NCBI GenBank assembly: GCA_900539835.1
Contig: UQDR01000011.1
Span: 1 to 64,000, forward strand
DNA length: 64,000 nt
Direction: 5' to 3'
Origin: an uncultured Ruminococcus sp.
GTDB taxonomy: Bacteria > Bacillota > Clostridia > Oscillospirales > Ruminococcaceae
The translations under genes and the position numbers were made by a program. Positions 34,838-42,712 of this stretch are shown here, piece after piece; within the stretch, counting starts at the first letter, position 1; the number at the start of each line of letters is the position of its first letter. The notes below the pieces were generated by a model. That model was not told where the DNA came from and did not search any database. It saw nothing but the letters and a program-made list of their open reading frames with translations.

Positions 34838-35575
34838 TTATTCTGCAGCCTCTTCAGTTGCTTCTTCTTCAGCAGCCTCTTCAACAGCGTCCTGTCCCTG
34901 TCTGCCTTCGATGATAGCATTAGCCATGCAGCCTGCAATAAGCTTAACTGCTCTGATAGCGTCATCGTTACCCGGAATTACATAGTCAACATCGTCAGGG
35001 TCACAGTTTGTGTCAACGATAGCAACTACAGGAATACCAAGCTTCTTAGCTTCAGCAACAGCAATCTTTTCCTTGCGTGGGTCAACAACAAAAAGTGCTC
35101 CTGGAAGCTCCTTCATGTTCTTGATACCGCCCATGAATTTTTCAAGCTTTTCAATCTCAAGATTGAGCTTTGTAACTTCTTTCTTAGGAAGAAGTTCAAA
35201 TGTACCGTCAGTTTCCATTGTGTGGAGCTGCTCAAGTCTCTTGATTCTTCTCTGAATTGTCTTAAAGTTTGTCATCATGCCGCCGAGCCATCTTGCATTT
35301 ACATAGTGTGCGTCCGCTCTGAGAGATTCTTCTTTAATTGAATCACCGGCCTGCTTTTTAGTACCTACAAAAAGCACTTCCTTGCCTTCAGCTGAAATGT
35401 CACGGATGAACATATAAGCTTCTTCAAGCTTCTTTACAGTTTTCTGTAAATCAATAATGTAAATTCCGTTTCTTTCTGTGAAAATGTAAGGTGCCATTTT
35501 CGGGTTCCATCTTCTTGTCTGGTGACCAAAGTGTACACCTGCTTCAAGAAGCTGTTTCATTGATACTACTCCCAT
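34838..35575 (-). CDS. rpsB: 30S ribosomal protein S2
   Basis: 245 residues. Starts [27 protein letters not shown], the canonical S2 N-terminus; [20 protein letters not shown] and [21 protein letters not shown] are conserved near the end. The last 20 residues are an acidic Glu/Ala run ([15 protein letters not shown]). AGGAGG precedes the start. Confidence 0.98.
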   Translation of the reverse strand: MGVVSMKQLLEAGVHFGHQTRRWNPKMAPYIFTERNGIYIIDLQKTVKKLEEAYMFIRDISAEGKEVLFVGTKKQAGDSIKEESLRADAHYVNARWLGGMMTNFKTIQRRIKRLEQLHTMETDGTFELLPKKEVTKLNLEIEKLEKFMGGIKNMKELPGALFVVDPRKEKIAVAEAKKLGIPVVAIVDTNCDPDDVDYVIPGNDDAIRAVKLIAGCMANAIIEGRQGQDAVEEAAEEEATEEAAE

Positions 35576-35591
35576 TGTAGTAACCTCCTGT

Positions 35592-35700
35592 TTGGTTTTT
35601 AGATTTTTATCCGAATTGTTTCGGATAAATTATGATCCTCCGTCCGGTTTAGCTTGCATTCACTCGTTTTTATACGAGAACCACTGCAAAAACGCAGACG
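35592..35700 (-). promoter_or_regulatory. rpsB leader with several hairpins
   Basis: Between the promoter and rpsB the minus strand can fold into CTCGT/ACGAG and TTTATCCGAA/TTCGGATAAA stem-loops, the latter just upstream of the ribosome-binding site. This is a likely autoregulatory leader for S2; the class cannot be named by eye. Confidence 0.45.
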
Positions 35701-35716
35701 TGCGAATTGCTTTAAT

Positions 35717-35745
35717 ATTATACCATATTCGATTTAAAATTTCAA
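35717..35745 (-). promoter_or_regulatory. Promoter of rpsB-tsf
   Basis: Minus strand TTGAAA, 17 bases, TATAAT; the 5' leader to rpsB is about 130 bases. Confidence 0.8.
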
Positions 35746-35759
35746 GAATATGATACATT

Positions 35760-36050
35760 TTATTTTAACAAATTTTCCACAGAAAAGCTTCTTGATTTTG
35801 TGCAAATTGTATCATTACAAAATCTCACAAGAATCGTGTCCTCTCCGATAAGATCGATATCGCTGCATTTTATTATAATATCTTCGTCCCGTCCCATAAT
35901 TCCCAAAGCTCTTGGACGACCGAAAACAATAAGAGATACAACGCTTCCCGTGGCAGTATCAATTTCAATATCATCTACATATCCGAGCTTCAATCCCGTC
36001 TTAAGGTTTACTACTTCCTTGTTTCTCAGATTAGAAAAGCTGCAAATCAT
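35760..36050 (-). CDS. YlmC/YmxH-type PRC-barrel protein
   Basis: 96 residues, a single PRC-barrel beta domain: SNLRNKEVVNLKTGLKLGYVDDIEID, then SLIVFGRPRALGIMGRDEDI. Starts at 36050, where GGAGGG lies 8 bases upstream; the longer frame to 36086 has no site. YlmC/YmxH proteins occur in spore-forming and related Clostridia and Bacilli; function is not established. It lies downstream of the Spo0A-like gene with a 58-base gap, so probably cotranscribed. Confidence 0.85.
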   Translation of the reverse strand: MICSFSNLRNKEVVNLKTGLKLGYVDDIEIDTATGSVVSLIVFGRPRALGIMGRDEDIIIKCSDIDLIGEDTILVRFCNDTICTKSRSFSVENLLK

Positions 36051-36108
36051 AAAAAAATCCCTCCTGCATAAATCTGATTTGTTCAAATTTATGCAAAGAA
36101 GGGCTTGA

Positions 36109-36903
36109 CTAATTCATTGCTGCTTGAAGTTTTTCATAATTTTCAGCCTTTTCTAAAAAGGTCTGATATTCTTCATAAATATAATTTCCTATAGTCAGAA
36201 TAAATTCATTATTAGTAGGCTTCTCGTGATTTTTAAGTGTTTCAGGACTGAAGAATATTTTCTTTATGTGAACCGTCATTTTTGACCAAGCCTTGTTAAT
36301 TGCTACTCTTATGGCACGTTCAACACAAGCAGTATTGCTGTTAAACTTTTTCGCTATTTCAGGATATATTTCCTTTGAAAAATTAAGCTTTACTTTGCCT
36401 GAGCATGCAACCATGAAAAGTGCCTCTCTGAGATACATATACCCGAACATCTTAGATGAAAATTTTAATACCGTCAGAATTTCAACTATTTTTTCGTTTA
36501 TTTCATTATAAACTTGTTCTAAGGTTATAGTAGTCATTGAGTGAATTCGCTGAATTTCATCACAAAGCTTTGTGAAATTAACCGGCATTTCAATGGCAAT
36601 TAAATTGTCTAAATTAGATATCCTGTCAATATCTAAGGATTCATATGTGTATAAAGCGAATATATACGGCGGTTTTTCAAGCCCTAAAATATGCTTGGAA
36701 AGTCTTTCAATAGAGTCAAAGTCCATATTGTCAGAGTTCAGAATAACTACATCCGGATTATTTTTTACAACTTCTATTTCAATTAAAACAGGGTCAGATT
36801 CTGCTTTGAAAATATCAAAGCCCATTGCGTCAAAAGTTTTATTAAGCTGACGCCCATATGTTGTCTTGTTAACCGCTGTTACGATTTTTAGTTCAGATAG
36901 CAA
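36109..36903 (-). CDS. Spo0A-family protein with degenerate receiver
   Basis: 264 residues from TTG at 36903 (GAGGTGG about 8 bases upstream; a GTG at 36912 overlaps that site). The C-terminal half is the Spo0A DNA-binding domain: YMYLREALFMVACSG, IYPEIAKKFNSNTACVERAIR and KPTNNEFILTIGNYI match Spo0A helices. The N-terminal half has receiver-like spacing (NPDVVIL, then PVNFTKLCDEI) but the phospho-acceptor is Asn56 in place of Asp56, and the two acidic residues after the first strand are gone (VTAVNK). It should therefore not be a normal phosphorelay target. The recognition helix region also differs from the consensus (KMTVHIKKIFF). It may be a constitutive or repurposed regulator. Confidence 0.8.
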   Translation of the reverse strand: MLSELKIVTAVNKTTYGRQLNKTFDAMGFDIFKAESDPVLIEIEVVKNNPDVVILNSDNMDFDSIERLSKHILGLEKPPYIFALYTYESLDIDRISNLDNLIAIEMPVNFTKLCDEIQRIHSMTTITLEQVYNEINEKIVEILTVLKFSSKMFGYMYLREALFMVACSGKVKLNFSKEIYPEIAKKFNSNTACVERAIRVAINKAWSKMTVHIKKIFFSPETLKNHEKPTNNEFILTIGNYIYEEYQTFLEKAENYEKLQAAMN

Positions 36904-37053
36904 GAAATCCACCTCACAGTAATTTATGTAAATAATTGTATCAAATTAATTATCTTTTTTCAAGGATTTTAGACCCTGATAGCTATAGTTTTAATAAAAA
37001 TTACACAAAAGGGTGAAAAACATTAATTCTGCTGAAATAATGCTCGAAAAATA

Positions 37054-37082
37054 TTGACAATGAGAAAAAAATGTACTATACT
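37054..37082 (+). promoter_or_regulatory. Promoter of the hydrogenase-maturation operon
   Basis: TTGACA (37054-37059), 17 bases, TATACT (37077-37082). Confidence 0.85.
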
Positions 37083-37089
37083 AAAAATA

Positions 37090-37235
37090 TGGAATGACTC
37101 TAAAGGTTTGTCCTGACGGGGAATTTGATTTAATTTAATATCTTACCGAAAGATGAGTTCTGACGGAAAAGACCCATATGTTATCGTTAATATTACCTTT
37201 TGTGAGAGGTGTTTCTCTTGTTGAAGGTTTTGTTT
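37090..37235 (+). promoter_or_regulatory. Structured leader, candidate riboswitch or attenuator
   Basis: A leader of about 150 bases between promoter and terminator. Two similar CTGACGG elements are seen (37113-37119, 37160-37166). GACGGGGAA (37115-37123) can form 9 pairs with TTTCCCTGTC (37233-37242), and GAAAAGAC (37166-37173) 8 perfect pairs with GTCTTTTC (37240-37247). Both would break the terminator. Local hairpins are ATCTT/AAGAT (about 37139-37153) and CCTT...GAGA/TCTC...AAGG (about 37196-37228). It matches no riboswitch class I know by eye. Confidence 0.6.
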
Positions 37236-37270
37236 CCCTGTCTTTTCTTGAGAAGATCAGGGATTTTTTA
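37236..37270 (+). terminator. Terminator upstream of the hyd genes
   Basis: CCCTG-TCTT / AAGA-T-CAGGG stem followed by ATTTTTTATTTT, ending 10-15 bases before the first start codon. Its place between promoter and gene means regulated read-through. Confidence 0.85.
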
Positions 37271-37285
37271 TTTTAGGAGTTTAAT

Positions 37286-37540
37286 ATGAATAGAACAGCG
37301 CTTGTTGGTATAATGGTTGAGGATACCGAGTGTTCAAGGGAAATAAACGAAATCCTTCACAATTATAATCAATATATAATCGGAAGAATGGGGATCCCCC
37401 ACGTTAAGCATAATTTAAGCATTATAAGCGTCGCCTTGGATGCACCTAACGACGTGATAAGTGCTTTGTCAGGAAAACTCGGAAATCTTAAAGGCGTGTC
37501 TACTAAAACAATTTATTCAAAGCTTGATAGGGAGGTATGA
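37286..37540 (+). CDS. TM1266-like iron-only hydrogenase system regulator
   Basis: 84 residues with an ACT-like (NikR C-terminal type) fold: ALVGIMVEDTECSREINEILHNY, then GRMGIPHVKHNLSIISVALDA and a final beta strand. This family is found with HydE/F/G genes and is named for its presumed regulatory role; its ligand is unknown. TAGGAG precedes the ATG. It ends in a four-base overlap with hydE. Confidence 0.88.
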   Translation: MNRTALVGIMVEDTECSREINEILHNYNQYIIGRMGIPHVKHNLSIISVALDAPNDVISALSGKLGNLKGVSTKTIYSKLDREV

Positions 37541-38601
37541 TTATAATTTGCAAATCATTTAACCTTATCGATAAACTGGAAAATAATAATGTCTTGACTA
37601 TAGATGAATATGAGTATCTTATTTCTCATCAGTCAGAGAAAAATTCTCAGTATCTTTTCAGTAAATCAAGAGCCGTAAGAGAAAGCTGCTACGGCAAGGA
37701 CATATTCATCCGTGGTCTTATTGAGTTTTCTAATTACTGCAAAAATGATTGCCTTTACTGCGGTATAAGGCGAAGCAATGACAAAGTCCAAAGATATCGT
37801 CTTAACGAAGATGAAATTCTGTCCTGCTGTAAGGAAGGGTATGATTTGGGCTTCCGCACCTTTGTGCTCCAAAGCGGTGAGGACGGATTTTATACTGATA
37901 ATAAGCTTGTTAGTATAATTAAAAGAATAAAAGAGAACTTTCCAGATTGTGCATTAACCTTGTCAATCGGTGAGAAGACCCTTGAGCAGTATAAAGCGTA
38001 TTTTGATGCCGGTGCTGACAGATATCTGCTGAGGCATGAAACTGCCGATAATAAGCATTACAGCAAGCTCCACCCACCTAATTTGTCAGCTGAAAACCGA
38101 AAGCAGTGTCTTTGGAATCTAAAAGAAATCGGATATCAGGTGGGAACAGGCTTTATGGTCGGTTCGCCTTTTCAAACACCTCATAATCTTGCTGAGGATA
38201 TGCTTTTTCTGAAAGAGCTTCAGCCGCATATGGTCGGTATCGGACCTTTTATTTCTCATAAAGATACACCATTTGCTCATATGTCCTCAGGAACCTTGGA
38301 GCAAACCTTGTTCATGATAGGACTAATCAGACTTACCCTGCCAAACGCTCTGATACCGTCTACTACTGCTTTGGGTACAATTCATCCCATGGGTAGGGAA
38401 AAAGGTGTTTTAGCAGGTGCAAATGTGGTTATGCCTAACCTGTCACCAATCTCCGTAAGAAAAAAATATATGCTGTATGATAATAAAATCTGTACAGGGG
38501 ATGAGTCAGCCCAGTGTGTAGTATGTATGAAACAGCGTATGAAGTCAATAGGCTATGAAGTCGTCGTGAATAAAGGCGACCACGTTTCGTTTGTAAAATA
38601 A
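37537..38601 (+). CDS. hydE: [FeFe] hydrogenase maturase HydE (radical SAM)
   Basis: 354 residues. The radical-SAM cluster motif CxxxCxxC is seen as NYCKNDCLYCGIRR (about 66-79). QSGED (about 112) and the H-cluster-type barrel sequence VGTGFMVGSPFQT fit HydE. It takes part in building the azadithiolate/di-iron subcluster of the hydrogenase H-cluster. GGGAGG overlaps the end of the upstream gene. No hydrogenase structural gene or HydF is in this window, so they must lie elsewhere. Confidence 0.93.
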   Translation: MIIICKSFNLIDKLENNNVLTIDEYEYLISHQSEKNSQYLFSKSRAVRESCYGKDIFIRGLIEFSNYCKNDCLYCGIRRSNDKVQRYRLNEDEILSCCKEGYDLGFRTFVLQSGEDGFYTDNKLVSIIKRIKENFPDCALTLSIGEKTLEQYKAYFDAGADRYLLRHETADNKHYSKLHPPNLSAENRKQCLWNLKEIGYQVGTGFMVGSPFQTPHNLAEDMLFLKELQPHMVGIGPFISHKDTPFAHMSSGTLEQTLFMIGLIRLTLPNALIPSTTALGTIHPMGREKGVLAGANVVMPNLSPISVRKKYMLYDNKICTGDESAQCVVCMKQRMKSIGYEVVVNKGDHVSFVK

Positions 38602-38622
38602 TAATTTTTTATAGAAAGAAGA

Positions 38623-40053
38623 ATGGATATGTATAATTATAACCCGGAATCATTGAAAGCAGAAGAATTTATTAACCATGAGGAAATTGAAGATACTCTT
38701 CGTTATGCTCAGGAGAATAAAAGCAATGTTCCTTTGCTGAAAGAAATACTCGAAAAAGCAAAGCAGAGAAAAGGACTTTCTCACCGTGACGCATCAGTCT
38801 TACTTGATTGTGATGTGCCTGAAATTAATGAGGAAATCTATGCCCTCGCAGAGCAGATCAAGAAAGACTTTTATGGAAACAGAATAGTAATGTTTGCTCC
38901 TCTGTACCTTTCAAATTATTGCGTAAACGGCTGTCTTTATTGTCCATACCACGCAAAAAATAAGCATATCTGCCGTAAAAAGCTGACGCAGGAAGAGGTA
39001 AAAGCAGAAGTTATTGCCCTTCAGGATATGGGACATAAGCGCCTTGCTATCGAAGCCGGTGAAGACCCTGTAAATAATCCCATAGAGTATATCCTCGATT
39101 GCATAAAAACTATATATTCAATCAAGCATAAAAATGGCGCAATCAGACGTGTAAATGTTAATATCGCCGCAACCACTGTTGAAAACTACCGTAAGCTTAA
39201 AGATGCCGGAATCGGTACATATATCCTGTTCCAGGAAACATATCATAAGGAAAGCTATGAAAGGCTTCACCCCACAGGCCCAAAGCATAACTATGCTTAT
39301 CATACGGAAGCTATGGACAGAGCAATGGAAGGCGGAATTGACGACGTAGGAATCGGCGCCCTGTTCGGACTTGAGCTTTATAGATATGAGTTTGCAGGTC
39401 TGCTTATGCATGCCGAGCATTTAGAAGCAGTTCATGGCGTTGGACCTCACACAATTTCAGTACCAAGAGTAAGACGTGCCGACGATATCGACCCTGACGA
39501 GTTTGATAACGGAATATCCGATGAAACCTTTGCAAAAATTGTTGCATGCCTTAGAATAGCTGTACCTTATACGGGCATGATAGTTTCAACAAGAGAAAGC
39601 AAAGCATGCCGTGAAAAGGTGCTTCATCTCGGCATCTCTCAGATAAGCGGCGGTTCAAGAACTTCTGTCGGAGGATATGTTGAGGAGGAAGAAGAGGACG
39701 AGAATTCCGCTCAGTTTGACGTTTCTGATACAAGAACTCTTGATCAGGTAGTAAATTGGCTTATGAAAATGGATTATATCCCATCATTCTGTACAGCCTG
39801 CTACCGTGAGGGAAGAACAGGCGATAGATTTATGTCACTCTGTAAATCGGGACAAATTCAGAATTGCTGTCACCCAAATGCTCTGATGACCTTGAAAGAG
39901 TATCTCATGGACTATGCTTCGGAAGATACCAAAAAAGTGGGAGAAAAGCTGATTTTAAAAGAGATTGATAATATACCAAAGGAAAAGGTAAGAGAAATTG
40001 TCAAAGAAAATCTTACAAATATCGAAAACGGCAAACGTGATTTCAGATTCTGA
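38623..40053 (+). CDS. hydG: [FeFe] hydrogenase maturase HydG (tyrosine lyase)
   Basis: 476 residues. N-terminal radical-SAM motif NYCVNGCLYCPYH (about 99-111). The C-terminal second cluster motif is CTACYREGRTGD...C (about 390-415), which separates HydG from ThiH. It cleaves tyrosine to supply CO and cyanide ligands for the H-cluster. SGGSRTSVGGY (about 344) is a further conserved loop. It lies 21 bases after hydE. Confidence 0.95.
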   Translation: MDMYNYNPESLKAEEFINHEEIEDTLRYAQENKSNVPLLKEILEKAKQRKGLSHRDASVLLDCDVPEINEEIYALAEQIKKDFYGNRIVMFAPLYLSNYCVNGCLYCPYHAKNKHICRKKLTQEEVKAEVIALQDMGHKRLAIEAGEDPVNNPIEYILDCIKTIYSIKHKNGAIRRVNVNIAATTVENYRKLKDAGIGTYILFQETYHKESYERLHPTGPKHNYAYHTEAMDRAMEGGIDDVGIGALFGLELYRYEFAGLLMHAEHLEAVHGVGPHTISVPRVRRADDIDPDEFDNGISDETFAKIVACLRIAVPYTGMIVSTRESKACREKVLHLGISQISGGSRTSVGGYVEEEEEDENSAQFDVSDTRTLDQVVNWLMKMDYIPSFCTACYREGRTGDRFMSLCKSGQIQNCCHPNALMTLKEYLMDYASEDTKKVGEKLILKEIDNIPKEKVREIVKENLTNIENGKRDFRF

Positions 40054-40070
40054 TAAAGGAGAAAAACTTT

Positions 40071-40421
40071 ATGTTGTTTGTAAATTACCCTAAGTGTTCA
40101 ACCTGCGTGAAAGCAAGAAAATTCCTCGAAGAAAACAATGCAAACTTTAAGGACAGAGATATAAAAAATGATAATCCAACCATTGAAGAGCTAAAAGAAT
40201 GGTATAATAAAAGCGGATTGCCGCTGAAAAGATTTTTTAATACCAGCGGCATGGCATATAGAGCGTTGGAATTAAAAGATAAGCTTCCGAATATGTCTGA
40301 GGAGGAACAGCTTGAGCTGTTGGCGTCAGACGGAATGCTTGTTAAAAGACCGATTTTGGTGACTGATGATACAGTTCTTGTAGGTTTTAAGCAAGCTGAG
40401 TGGGAGAAAGAGTTAAACTAA
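40071..40421 (+). CDS. ArsC/Spx-like thioredoxin-fold protein
   Basis: 116 residues. N-terminal YPKCSTCVKARKFLEEN has CxxC at 10-13; the middle has RDIKNDNPTIEELKEW and the end KRPILVTDDTVLVGF, typical of the ArsC/YffB/Spx family. The redox pair suggests a reductase more than the RNA-polymerase-binding Spx. AAGGAG precedes the ATG. It is the last gene of the hyd operon, so a role in redox or metal balance during H-cluster assembly is possible but not shown. Confidence 0.85.
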   Translation: MLFVNYPKCSTCVKARKFLEENNANFKDRDIKNDNPTIEELKEWYNKSGLPLKRFFNTSGMAYRALELKDKLPNMSEEEQLELLASDGMLVKRPILVTDDTVLVGFKQAEWEKELN

Positions 40422-40440
40422 ATTTTTTATAATATAAACA

Positions 40441-40480
40441 AAATCGTGTATCAGCTTTTGTGCAGGTACACGATTTTTTT
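40441..40480 (+). terminator. Terminator of the hyd operon
   Basis: AAATCGTGTA/TACACGATTT perfect 10-bp stem, then TTTTT. Confidence 0.9.
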
Positions 40481-40623
40481 CTCAGATTAAGCTAAATTAG
40501 CTGCAAAAAAATGTTAGTATTTTTTAGTAATTATATTGTATGTTTTGCATAAATTTCAAAAGTAAAATATGTGCAAAGCTCTAATCTTTGTTCATATTTC
40601 ATTCAAAGTTGCACGTTTGCGTG

Positions 40624-40645
40624 CAAAAAAGCCTCAAATGAGGCT
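40624..40645 (-). terminator. Terminator of the manA-pyrD operon
   Basis: On the minus strand AGCCTCA-TT-TGAGGCT then TTTTTTG. It lies about 325 bases past the pyrD stop, so the repeats at 40666-40961 are inside the 3' untranslated region. Confidence 0.75.
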
Positions 40646-40665
40646 ATAAGTGAAAGGGGTGCTCG

Positions 40666-40770
40666 GCCGCACGGGCCATGTTACGATATCAGTTTGTGAG
40701 ATACTATACTTTGACCTCGCTGTGGTAGGTTTGTAAAACTTGTGTAGGGGCTGGCGTCCTCGACAGCCCG
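40666..40770. repeat. Intergenic structured repeat, copy 1
   Basis: About 105 bases, much richer in GC than its surroundings; starts GCCGCACGGGCCATG and ends in the hairpin GGGCTG/CAGCCC (40748-40753, 40764-40769). A homologue lies at 40857. Between them (40771-40856) are a partial copy and two GCAACTCAGCGCAG direct repeats. Confidence 0.75.
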
Positions 40771-40856
40771 TCAGTGTAAGAATGCAACTCAGCGCAGTAG
40801 GGGCGCAACTCAGCGCAGCTGAGTTTGTCCTCGACAGCCCGTAAAACAAAATTCCT

Positions 40857-40961
40857 GCCGCACGCCCCATGTCACAATATTTATTTGTGGAGCAAACAGA
40901 TTTCGTCCCCGCTATGGCAAGTTTGCAAAATTTATGCAGGGGTCGGCTTTACGTCGACCCG
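40857..40961. repeat. Intergenic structured repeat, copy 2
   Basis: Same length and layout as copy 1 (GCCGCACGCCCCATG start). The terminal hairpin is GGGTCG/CGACCC (40940-40945, 40955-40960), so the stem is kept by compensatory changes. This suggests a REP/MITE-like element whose structure matters. Confidence 0.75.
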
Positions 40962-40970
40962 ATTGGTGGC

Positions 40971-41882
40971 TTACCATGGCTGAACTGTTCCGACGATTTC
41001 AGATATGCTCTTAATGCCATTGTCATCACAGTATTTGTTTAAGCCCTCAACAATCTCAACAGGCGCATAAGGATTGCTGAAAAGTGCAGCGCCAATCTGT
41101 ATTGCGGAAGCGCCTGCCATCATCATTTCAACAGCATCCTCCCATGTTGCAATTCCGCCCATGCCTACAACAGGAATGTTTACTGCGTTTGTAACCTGCC
41201 AAACCATGCGTACAGCAATAGGAAATACCGCAGGACCTGAAAGTCCGCCGACATTGTTTTTCAAAACGGGTCTGCGTGATTTTATATCAATTCTCATTCC
41301 TAAAAGGGTGTTGATGAGGGATACAGCGTCAGCGCCCTCAGATTCAACAGCTTTTGCAATGTCTACAATGCTTGTAACATTTGGAGAAAGCTTGACCATA
41401 AGCGGCTTACTTGTAGCTTTTCTTACAGATGCAGTAACCGCAGCTGCCGATTCACATCTTGTTCCAAATGCCGCACCGCCTTGTTTTACATTGGGGCATG
41501 AAATATTAAGCTCGATCATGTCAACAGCAGTGTCATCCAAAGCCTTTGCCAGCTCGCCGCATTCTTCAGCAGTTGCCCCGGCAATGTTGGCAACAATTCT
41601 TGTATCTTTAGTCAAAAGATTAGGCAGCTCATATTCCAAAAACTTTTTAAGTCCGCCATTTTGCAGTCCTACAGAATTAAGCATTCCGCTTGGTGTTTCT
41701 GCCACTCTCGGTCCTGGGTTTCCCTGTCTTGGTTCAAGGGTAGTACCCTTGATTGCAATTCCGCCTAATTTTGACAGAGGATAAAATTTCTCATATTCAC
41801 GTCCATATCCGAACGCTCCGCTTGCAGGAATAACAGGATTTTTGAATTCAACTCCGGCAACGTTTACTCTTAAATCAGCCAT
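40971..41882 (-). CDS. pyrD: Dihydroorotate dehydrogenase, catalytic subunit (class 1B)
   Basis: 303 residues from the ATG at 41882 (AGGAGG 8 bases upstream). Oxidises dihydroorotate to orotate with FMN, passing electrons to PyrK and NAD+. Conserved ASGAFGYG, the catalytic-loop Cys in NISCPNVKQGG (class 1 base), NNVGGLSGPA and the FMN phosphate site GMGGI...GASAIQIG. It overlaps pyrK by eight bases. Last gene of the operon. Confidence 0.97.
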   Translation of the reverse strand: MADLRVNVAGVEFKNPVIPASGAFGYGREYEKFYPLSKLGGIAIKGTTLEPRQGNPGPRVAETPSGMLNSVGLQNGGLKKFLEYELPNLLTKDTRIVANIAGATAEECGELAKALDDTAVDMIELNISCPNVKQGGAAFGTRCESAAAVTASVRKATSKPLMVKLSPNVTSIVDIAKAVESEGADAVSLINTLLGMRIDIKSRRPVLKNNVGGLSGPAVFPIAVRMVWQVTNAVNIPVVGMGGIATWEDAVEMMMAGASAIQIGAALFSNPYAPVEIVEGLNKYCDDNGIKSISEIVGTVQPW

Positions 41883-42648
41883 TAAAATCAACCTCCTTGC
41901 CGTCAAATACCGGACCGTCTGTGCAGACGTGAGAGAAAATTTCCTTGCCGTCTTTTACTGTTCTGCATACGCAGACCAGACAAGCACCCACACCGCAAGC
42001 CATGCGCTGTTCAAGAGAAACCTGTGTTTCAATTCCGTATTCTTCCGCCATTGTAACAATAGCCTTGAGCATGGGCATAGGACCGCAGGCATAAATAATA
42101 TCAGGCTTTTCAGCTTCTAATTTTTCTTTCAAAGCCTCAGTAACAAAGCCGTGAATTCCTGCTGTTCCGTCATCAGTGCAAAGAATTGTTTCACAGCCCA
42201 TTGCTTTGAAATCTTCCTGTAAAATCACTGCATTTGCCGAACGAAAACCGCTGATTACAGTTGCATTTTCACCATATTCCTTTGCGATTCCCACCATTGG
42301 AGGAGTTCCGATTCCGCCGCCTATGCAAATTGCCTTTTTCCCTTTTTCAAGCACCTTAAAACCGTTGCCCAAAGGAGCAATAATGTCAATCAAATCGCCC
42401 TTGTTAAGCTCTGAAATCTTGTCCGTTCCTTTTCCTCTTACTTCAAAGACAAGGCGGATAGTGCCCTTTTCTTTGTCAATGTCGCAGATAGAAATAGGTC
42501 TGCGCAAGAAAAATCCTTCAGCTGCAACCTGTGCAAACTGACCGGCATTTGTGTTTTCAGCAATGTCAGGACATTTTATAGTTATATCAAAAATGCCTTT
42601 TGCAGCCGCCTTTTTTTCAATAATAGCATACTTTCCTTGCTTGTACAA
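41875..42648 (-). CDS. pyrK: Dihydroorotate dehydrogenase electron-transfer subunit
   Basis: 257 residues from a TTG start (AGGGG upstream). FAD domain with RRPISI, NAD domain with CIGGGIGTPPMVGIAKE, and a C-terminal 2Fe-2S site with CGVGACLVCVC...C. Links PyrD to NAD+. The gap between pyrF and pyrK has a CGGGCGG/CCGCCCG hairpin (42681-42701) that may reduce read-through. Confidence 0.95.
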   Translation of the reverse strand: MYKQGKYAIIEKKAAAKGIFDITIKCPDIAENTNAGQFAQVAAEGFFLRRPISICDIDKEKGTIRLVFEVRGKGTDKISELNKGDLIDIIAPLGNGFKVLEKGKKAICIGGGIGTPPMVGIAKEYGENATVISGFRSANAVILQEDFKAMGCETILCTDDGTAGIHGFVTEALKEKLEAEKPDIIYACGPMPMLKAIVTMAEEYGIETQVSLEQRMACGVGACLVCVCRTVKDGKEIFSHVCTDGPVFDGKEVDFNG

Positions 42649-42712
42649 AAATCAACACCCCTTTATTTTTATTAAATAAACGGGCGGAGTTTAACCGCCC
42701 GACAAAATCTGA

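Noticed and set aside
37090..37235. Known THF, TPP, NiCo or c-di-GMP riboswitch before hyd genes
   Set aside because: I could not match the conserved core of any of these by eye; left as unclassified.
38623..40053. HydG as thiamine protein ThiH
   Set aside because: The C-terminal second cluster motif and the TM1266-hydE context fit HydG.
41074..41784. Long plus-strand frame opposite pyrD (and similar ones opposite tsf, rpsB, ilvD, glk)
   Set aside because: Shadow frames of well-identified minus-strand genes, without ribosome-binding sites or recognisable domains.
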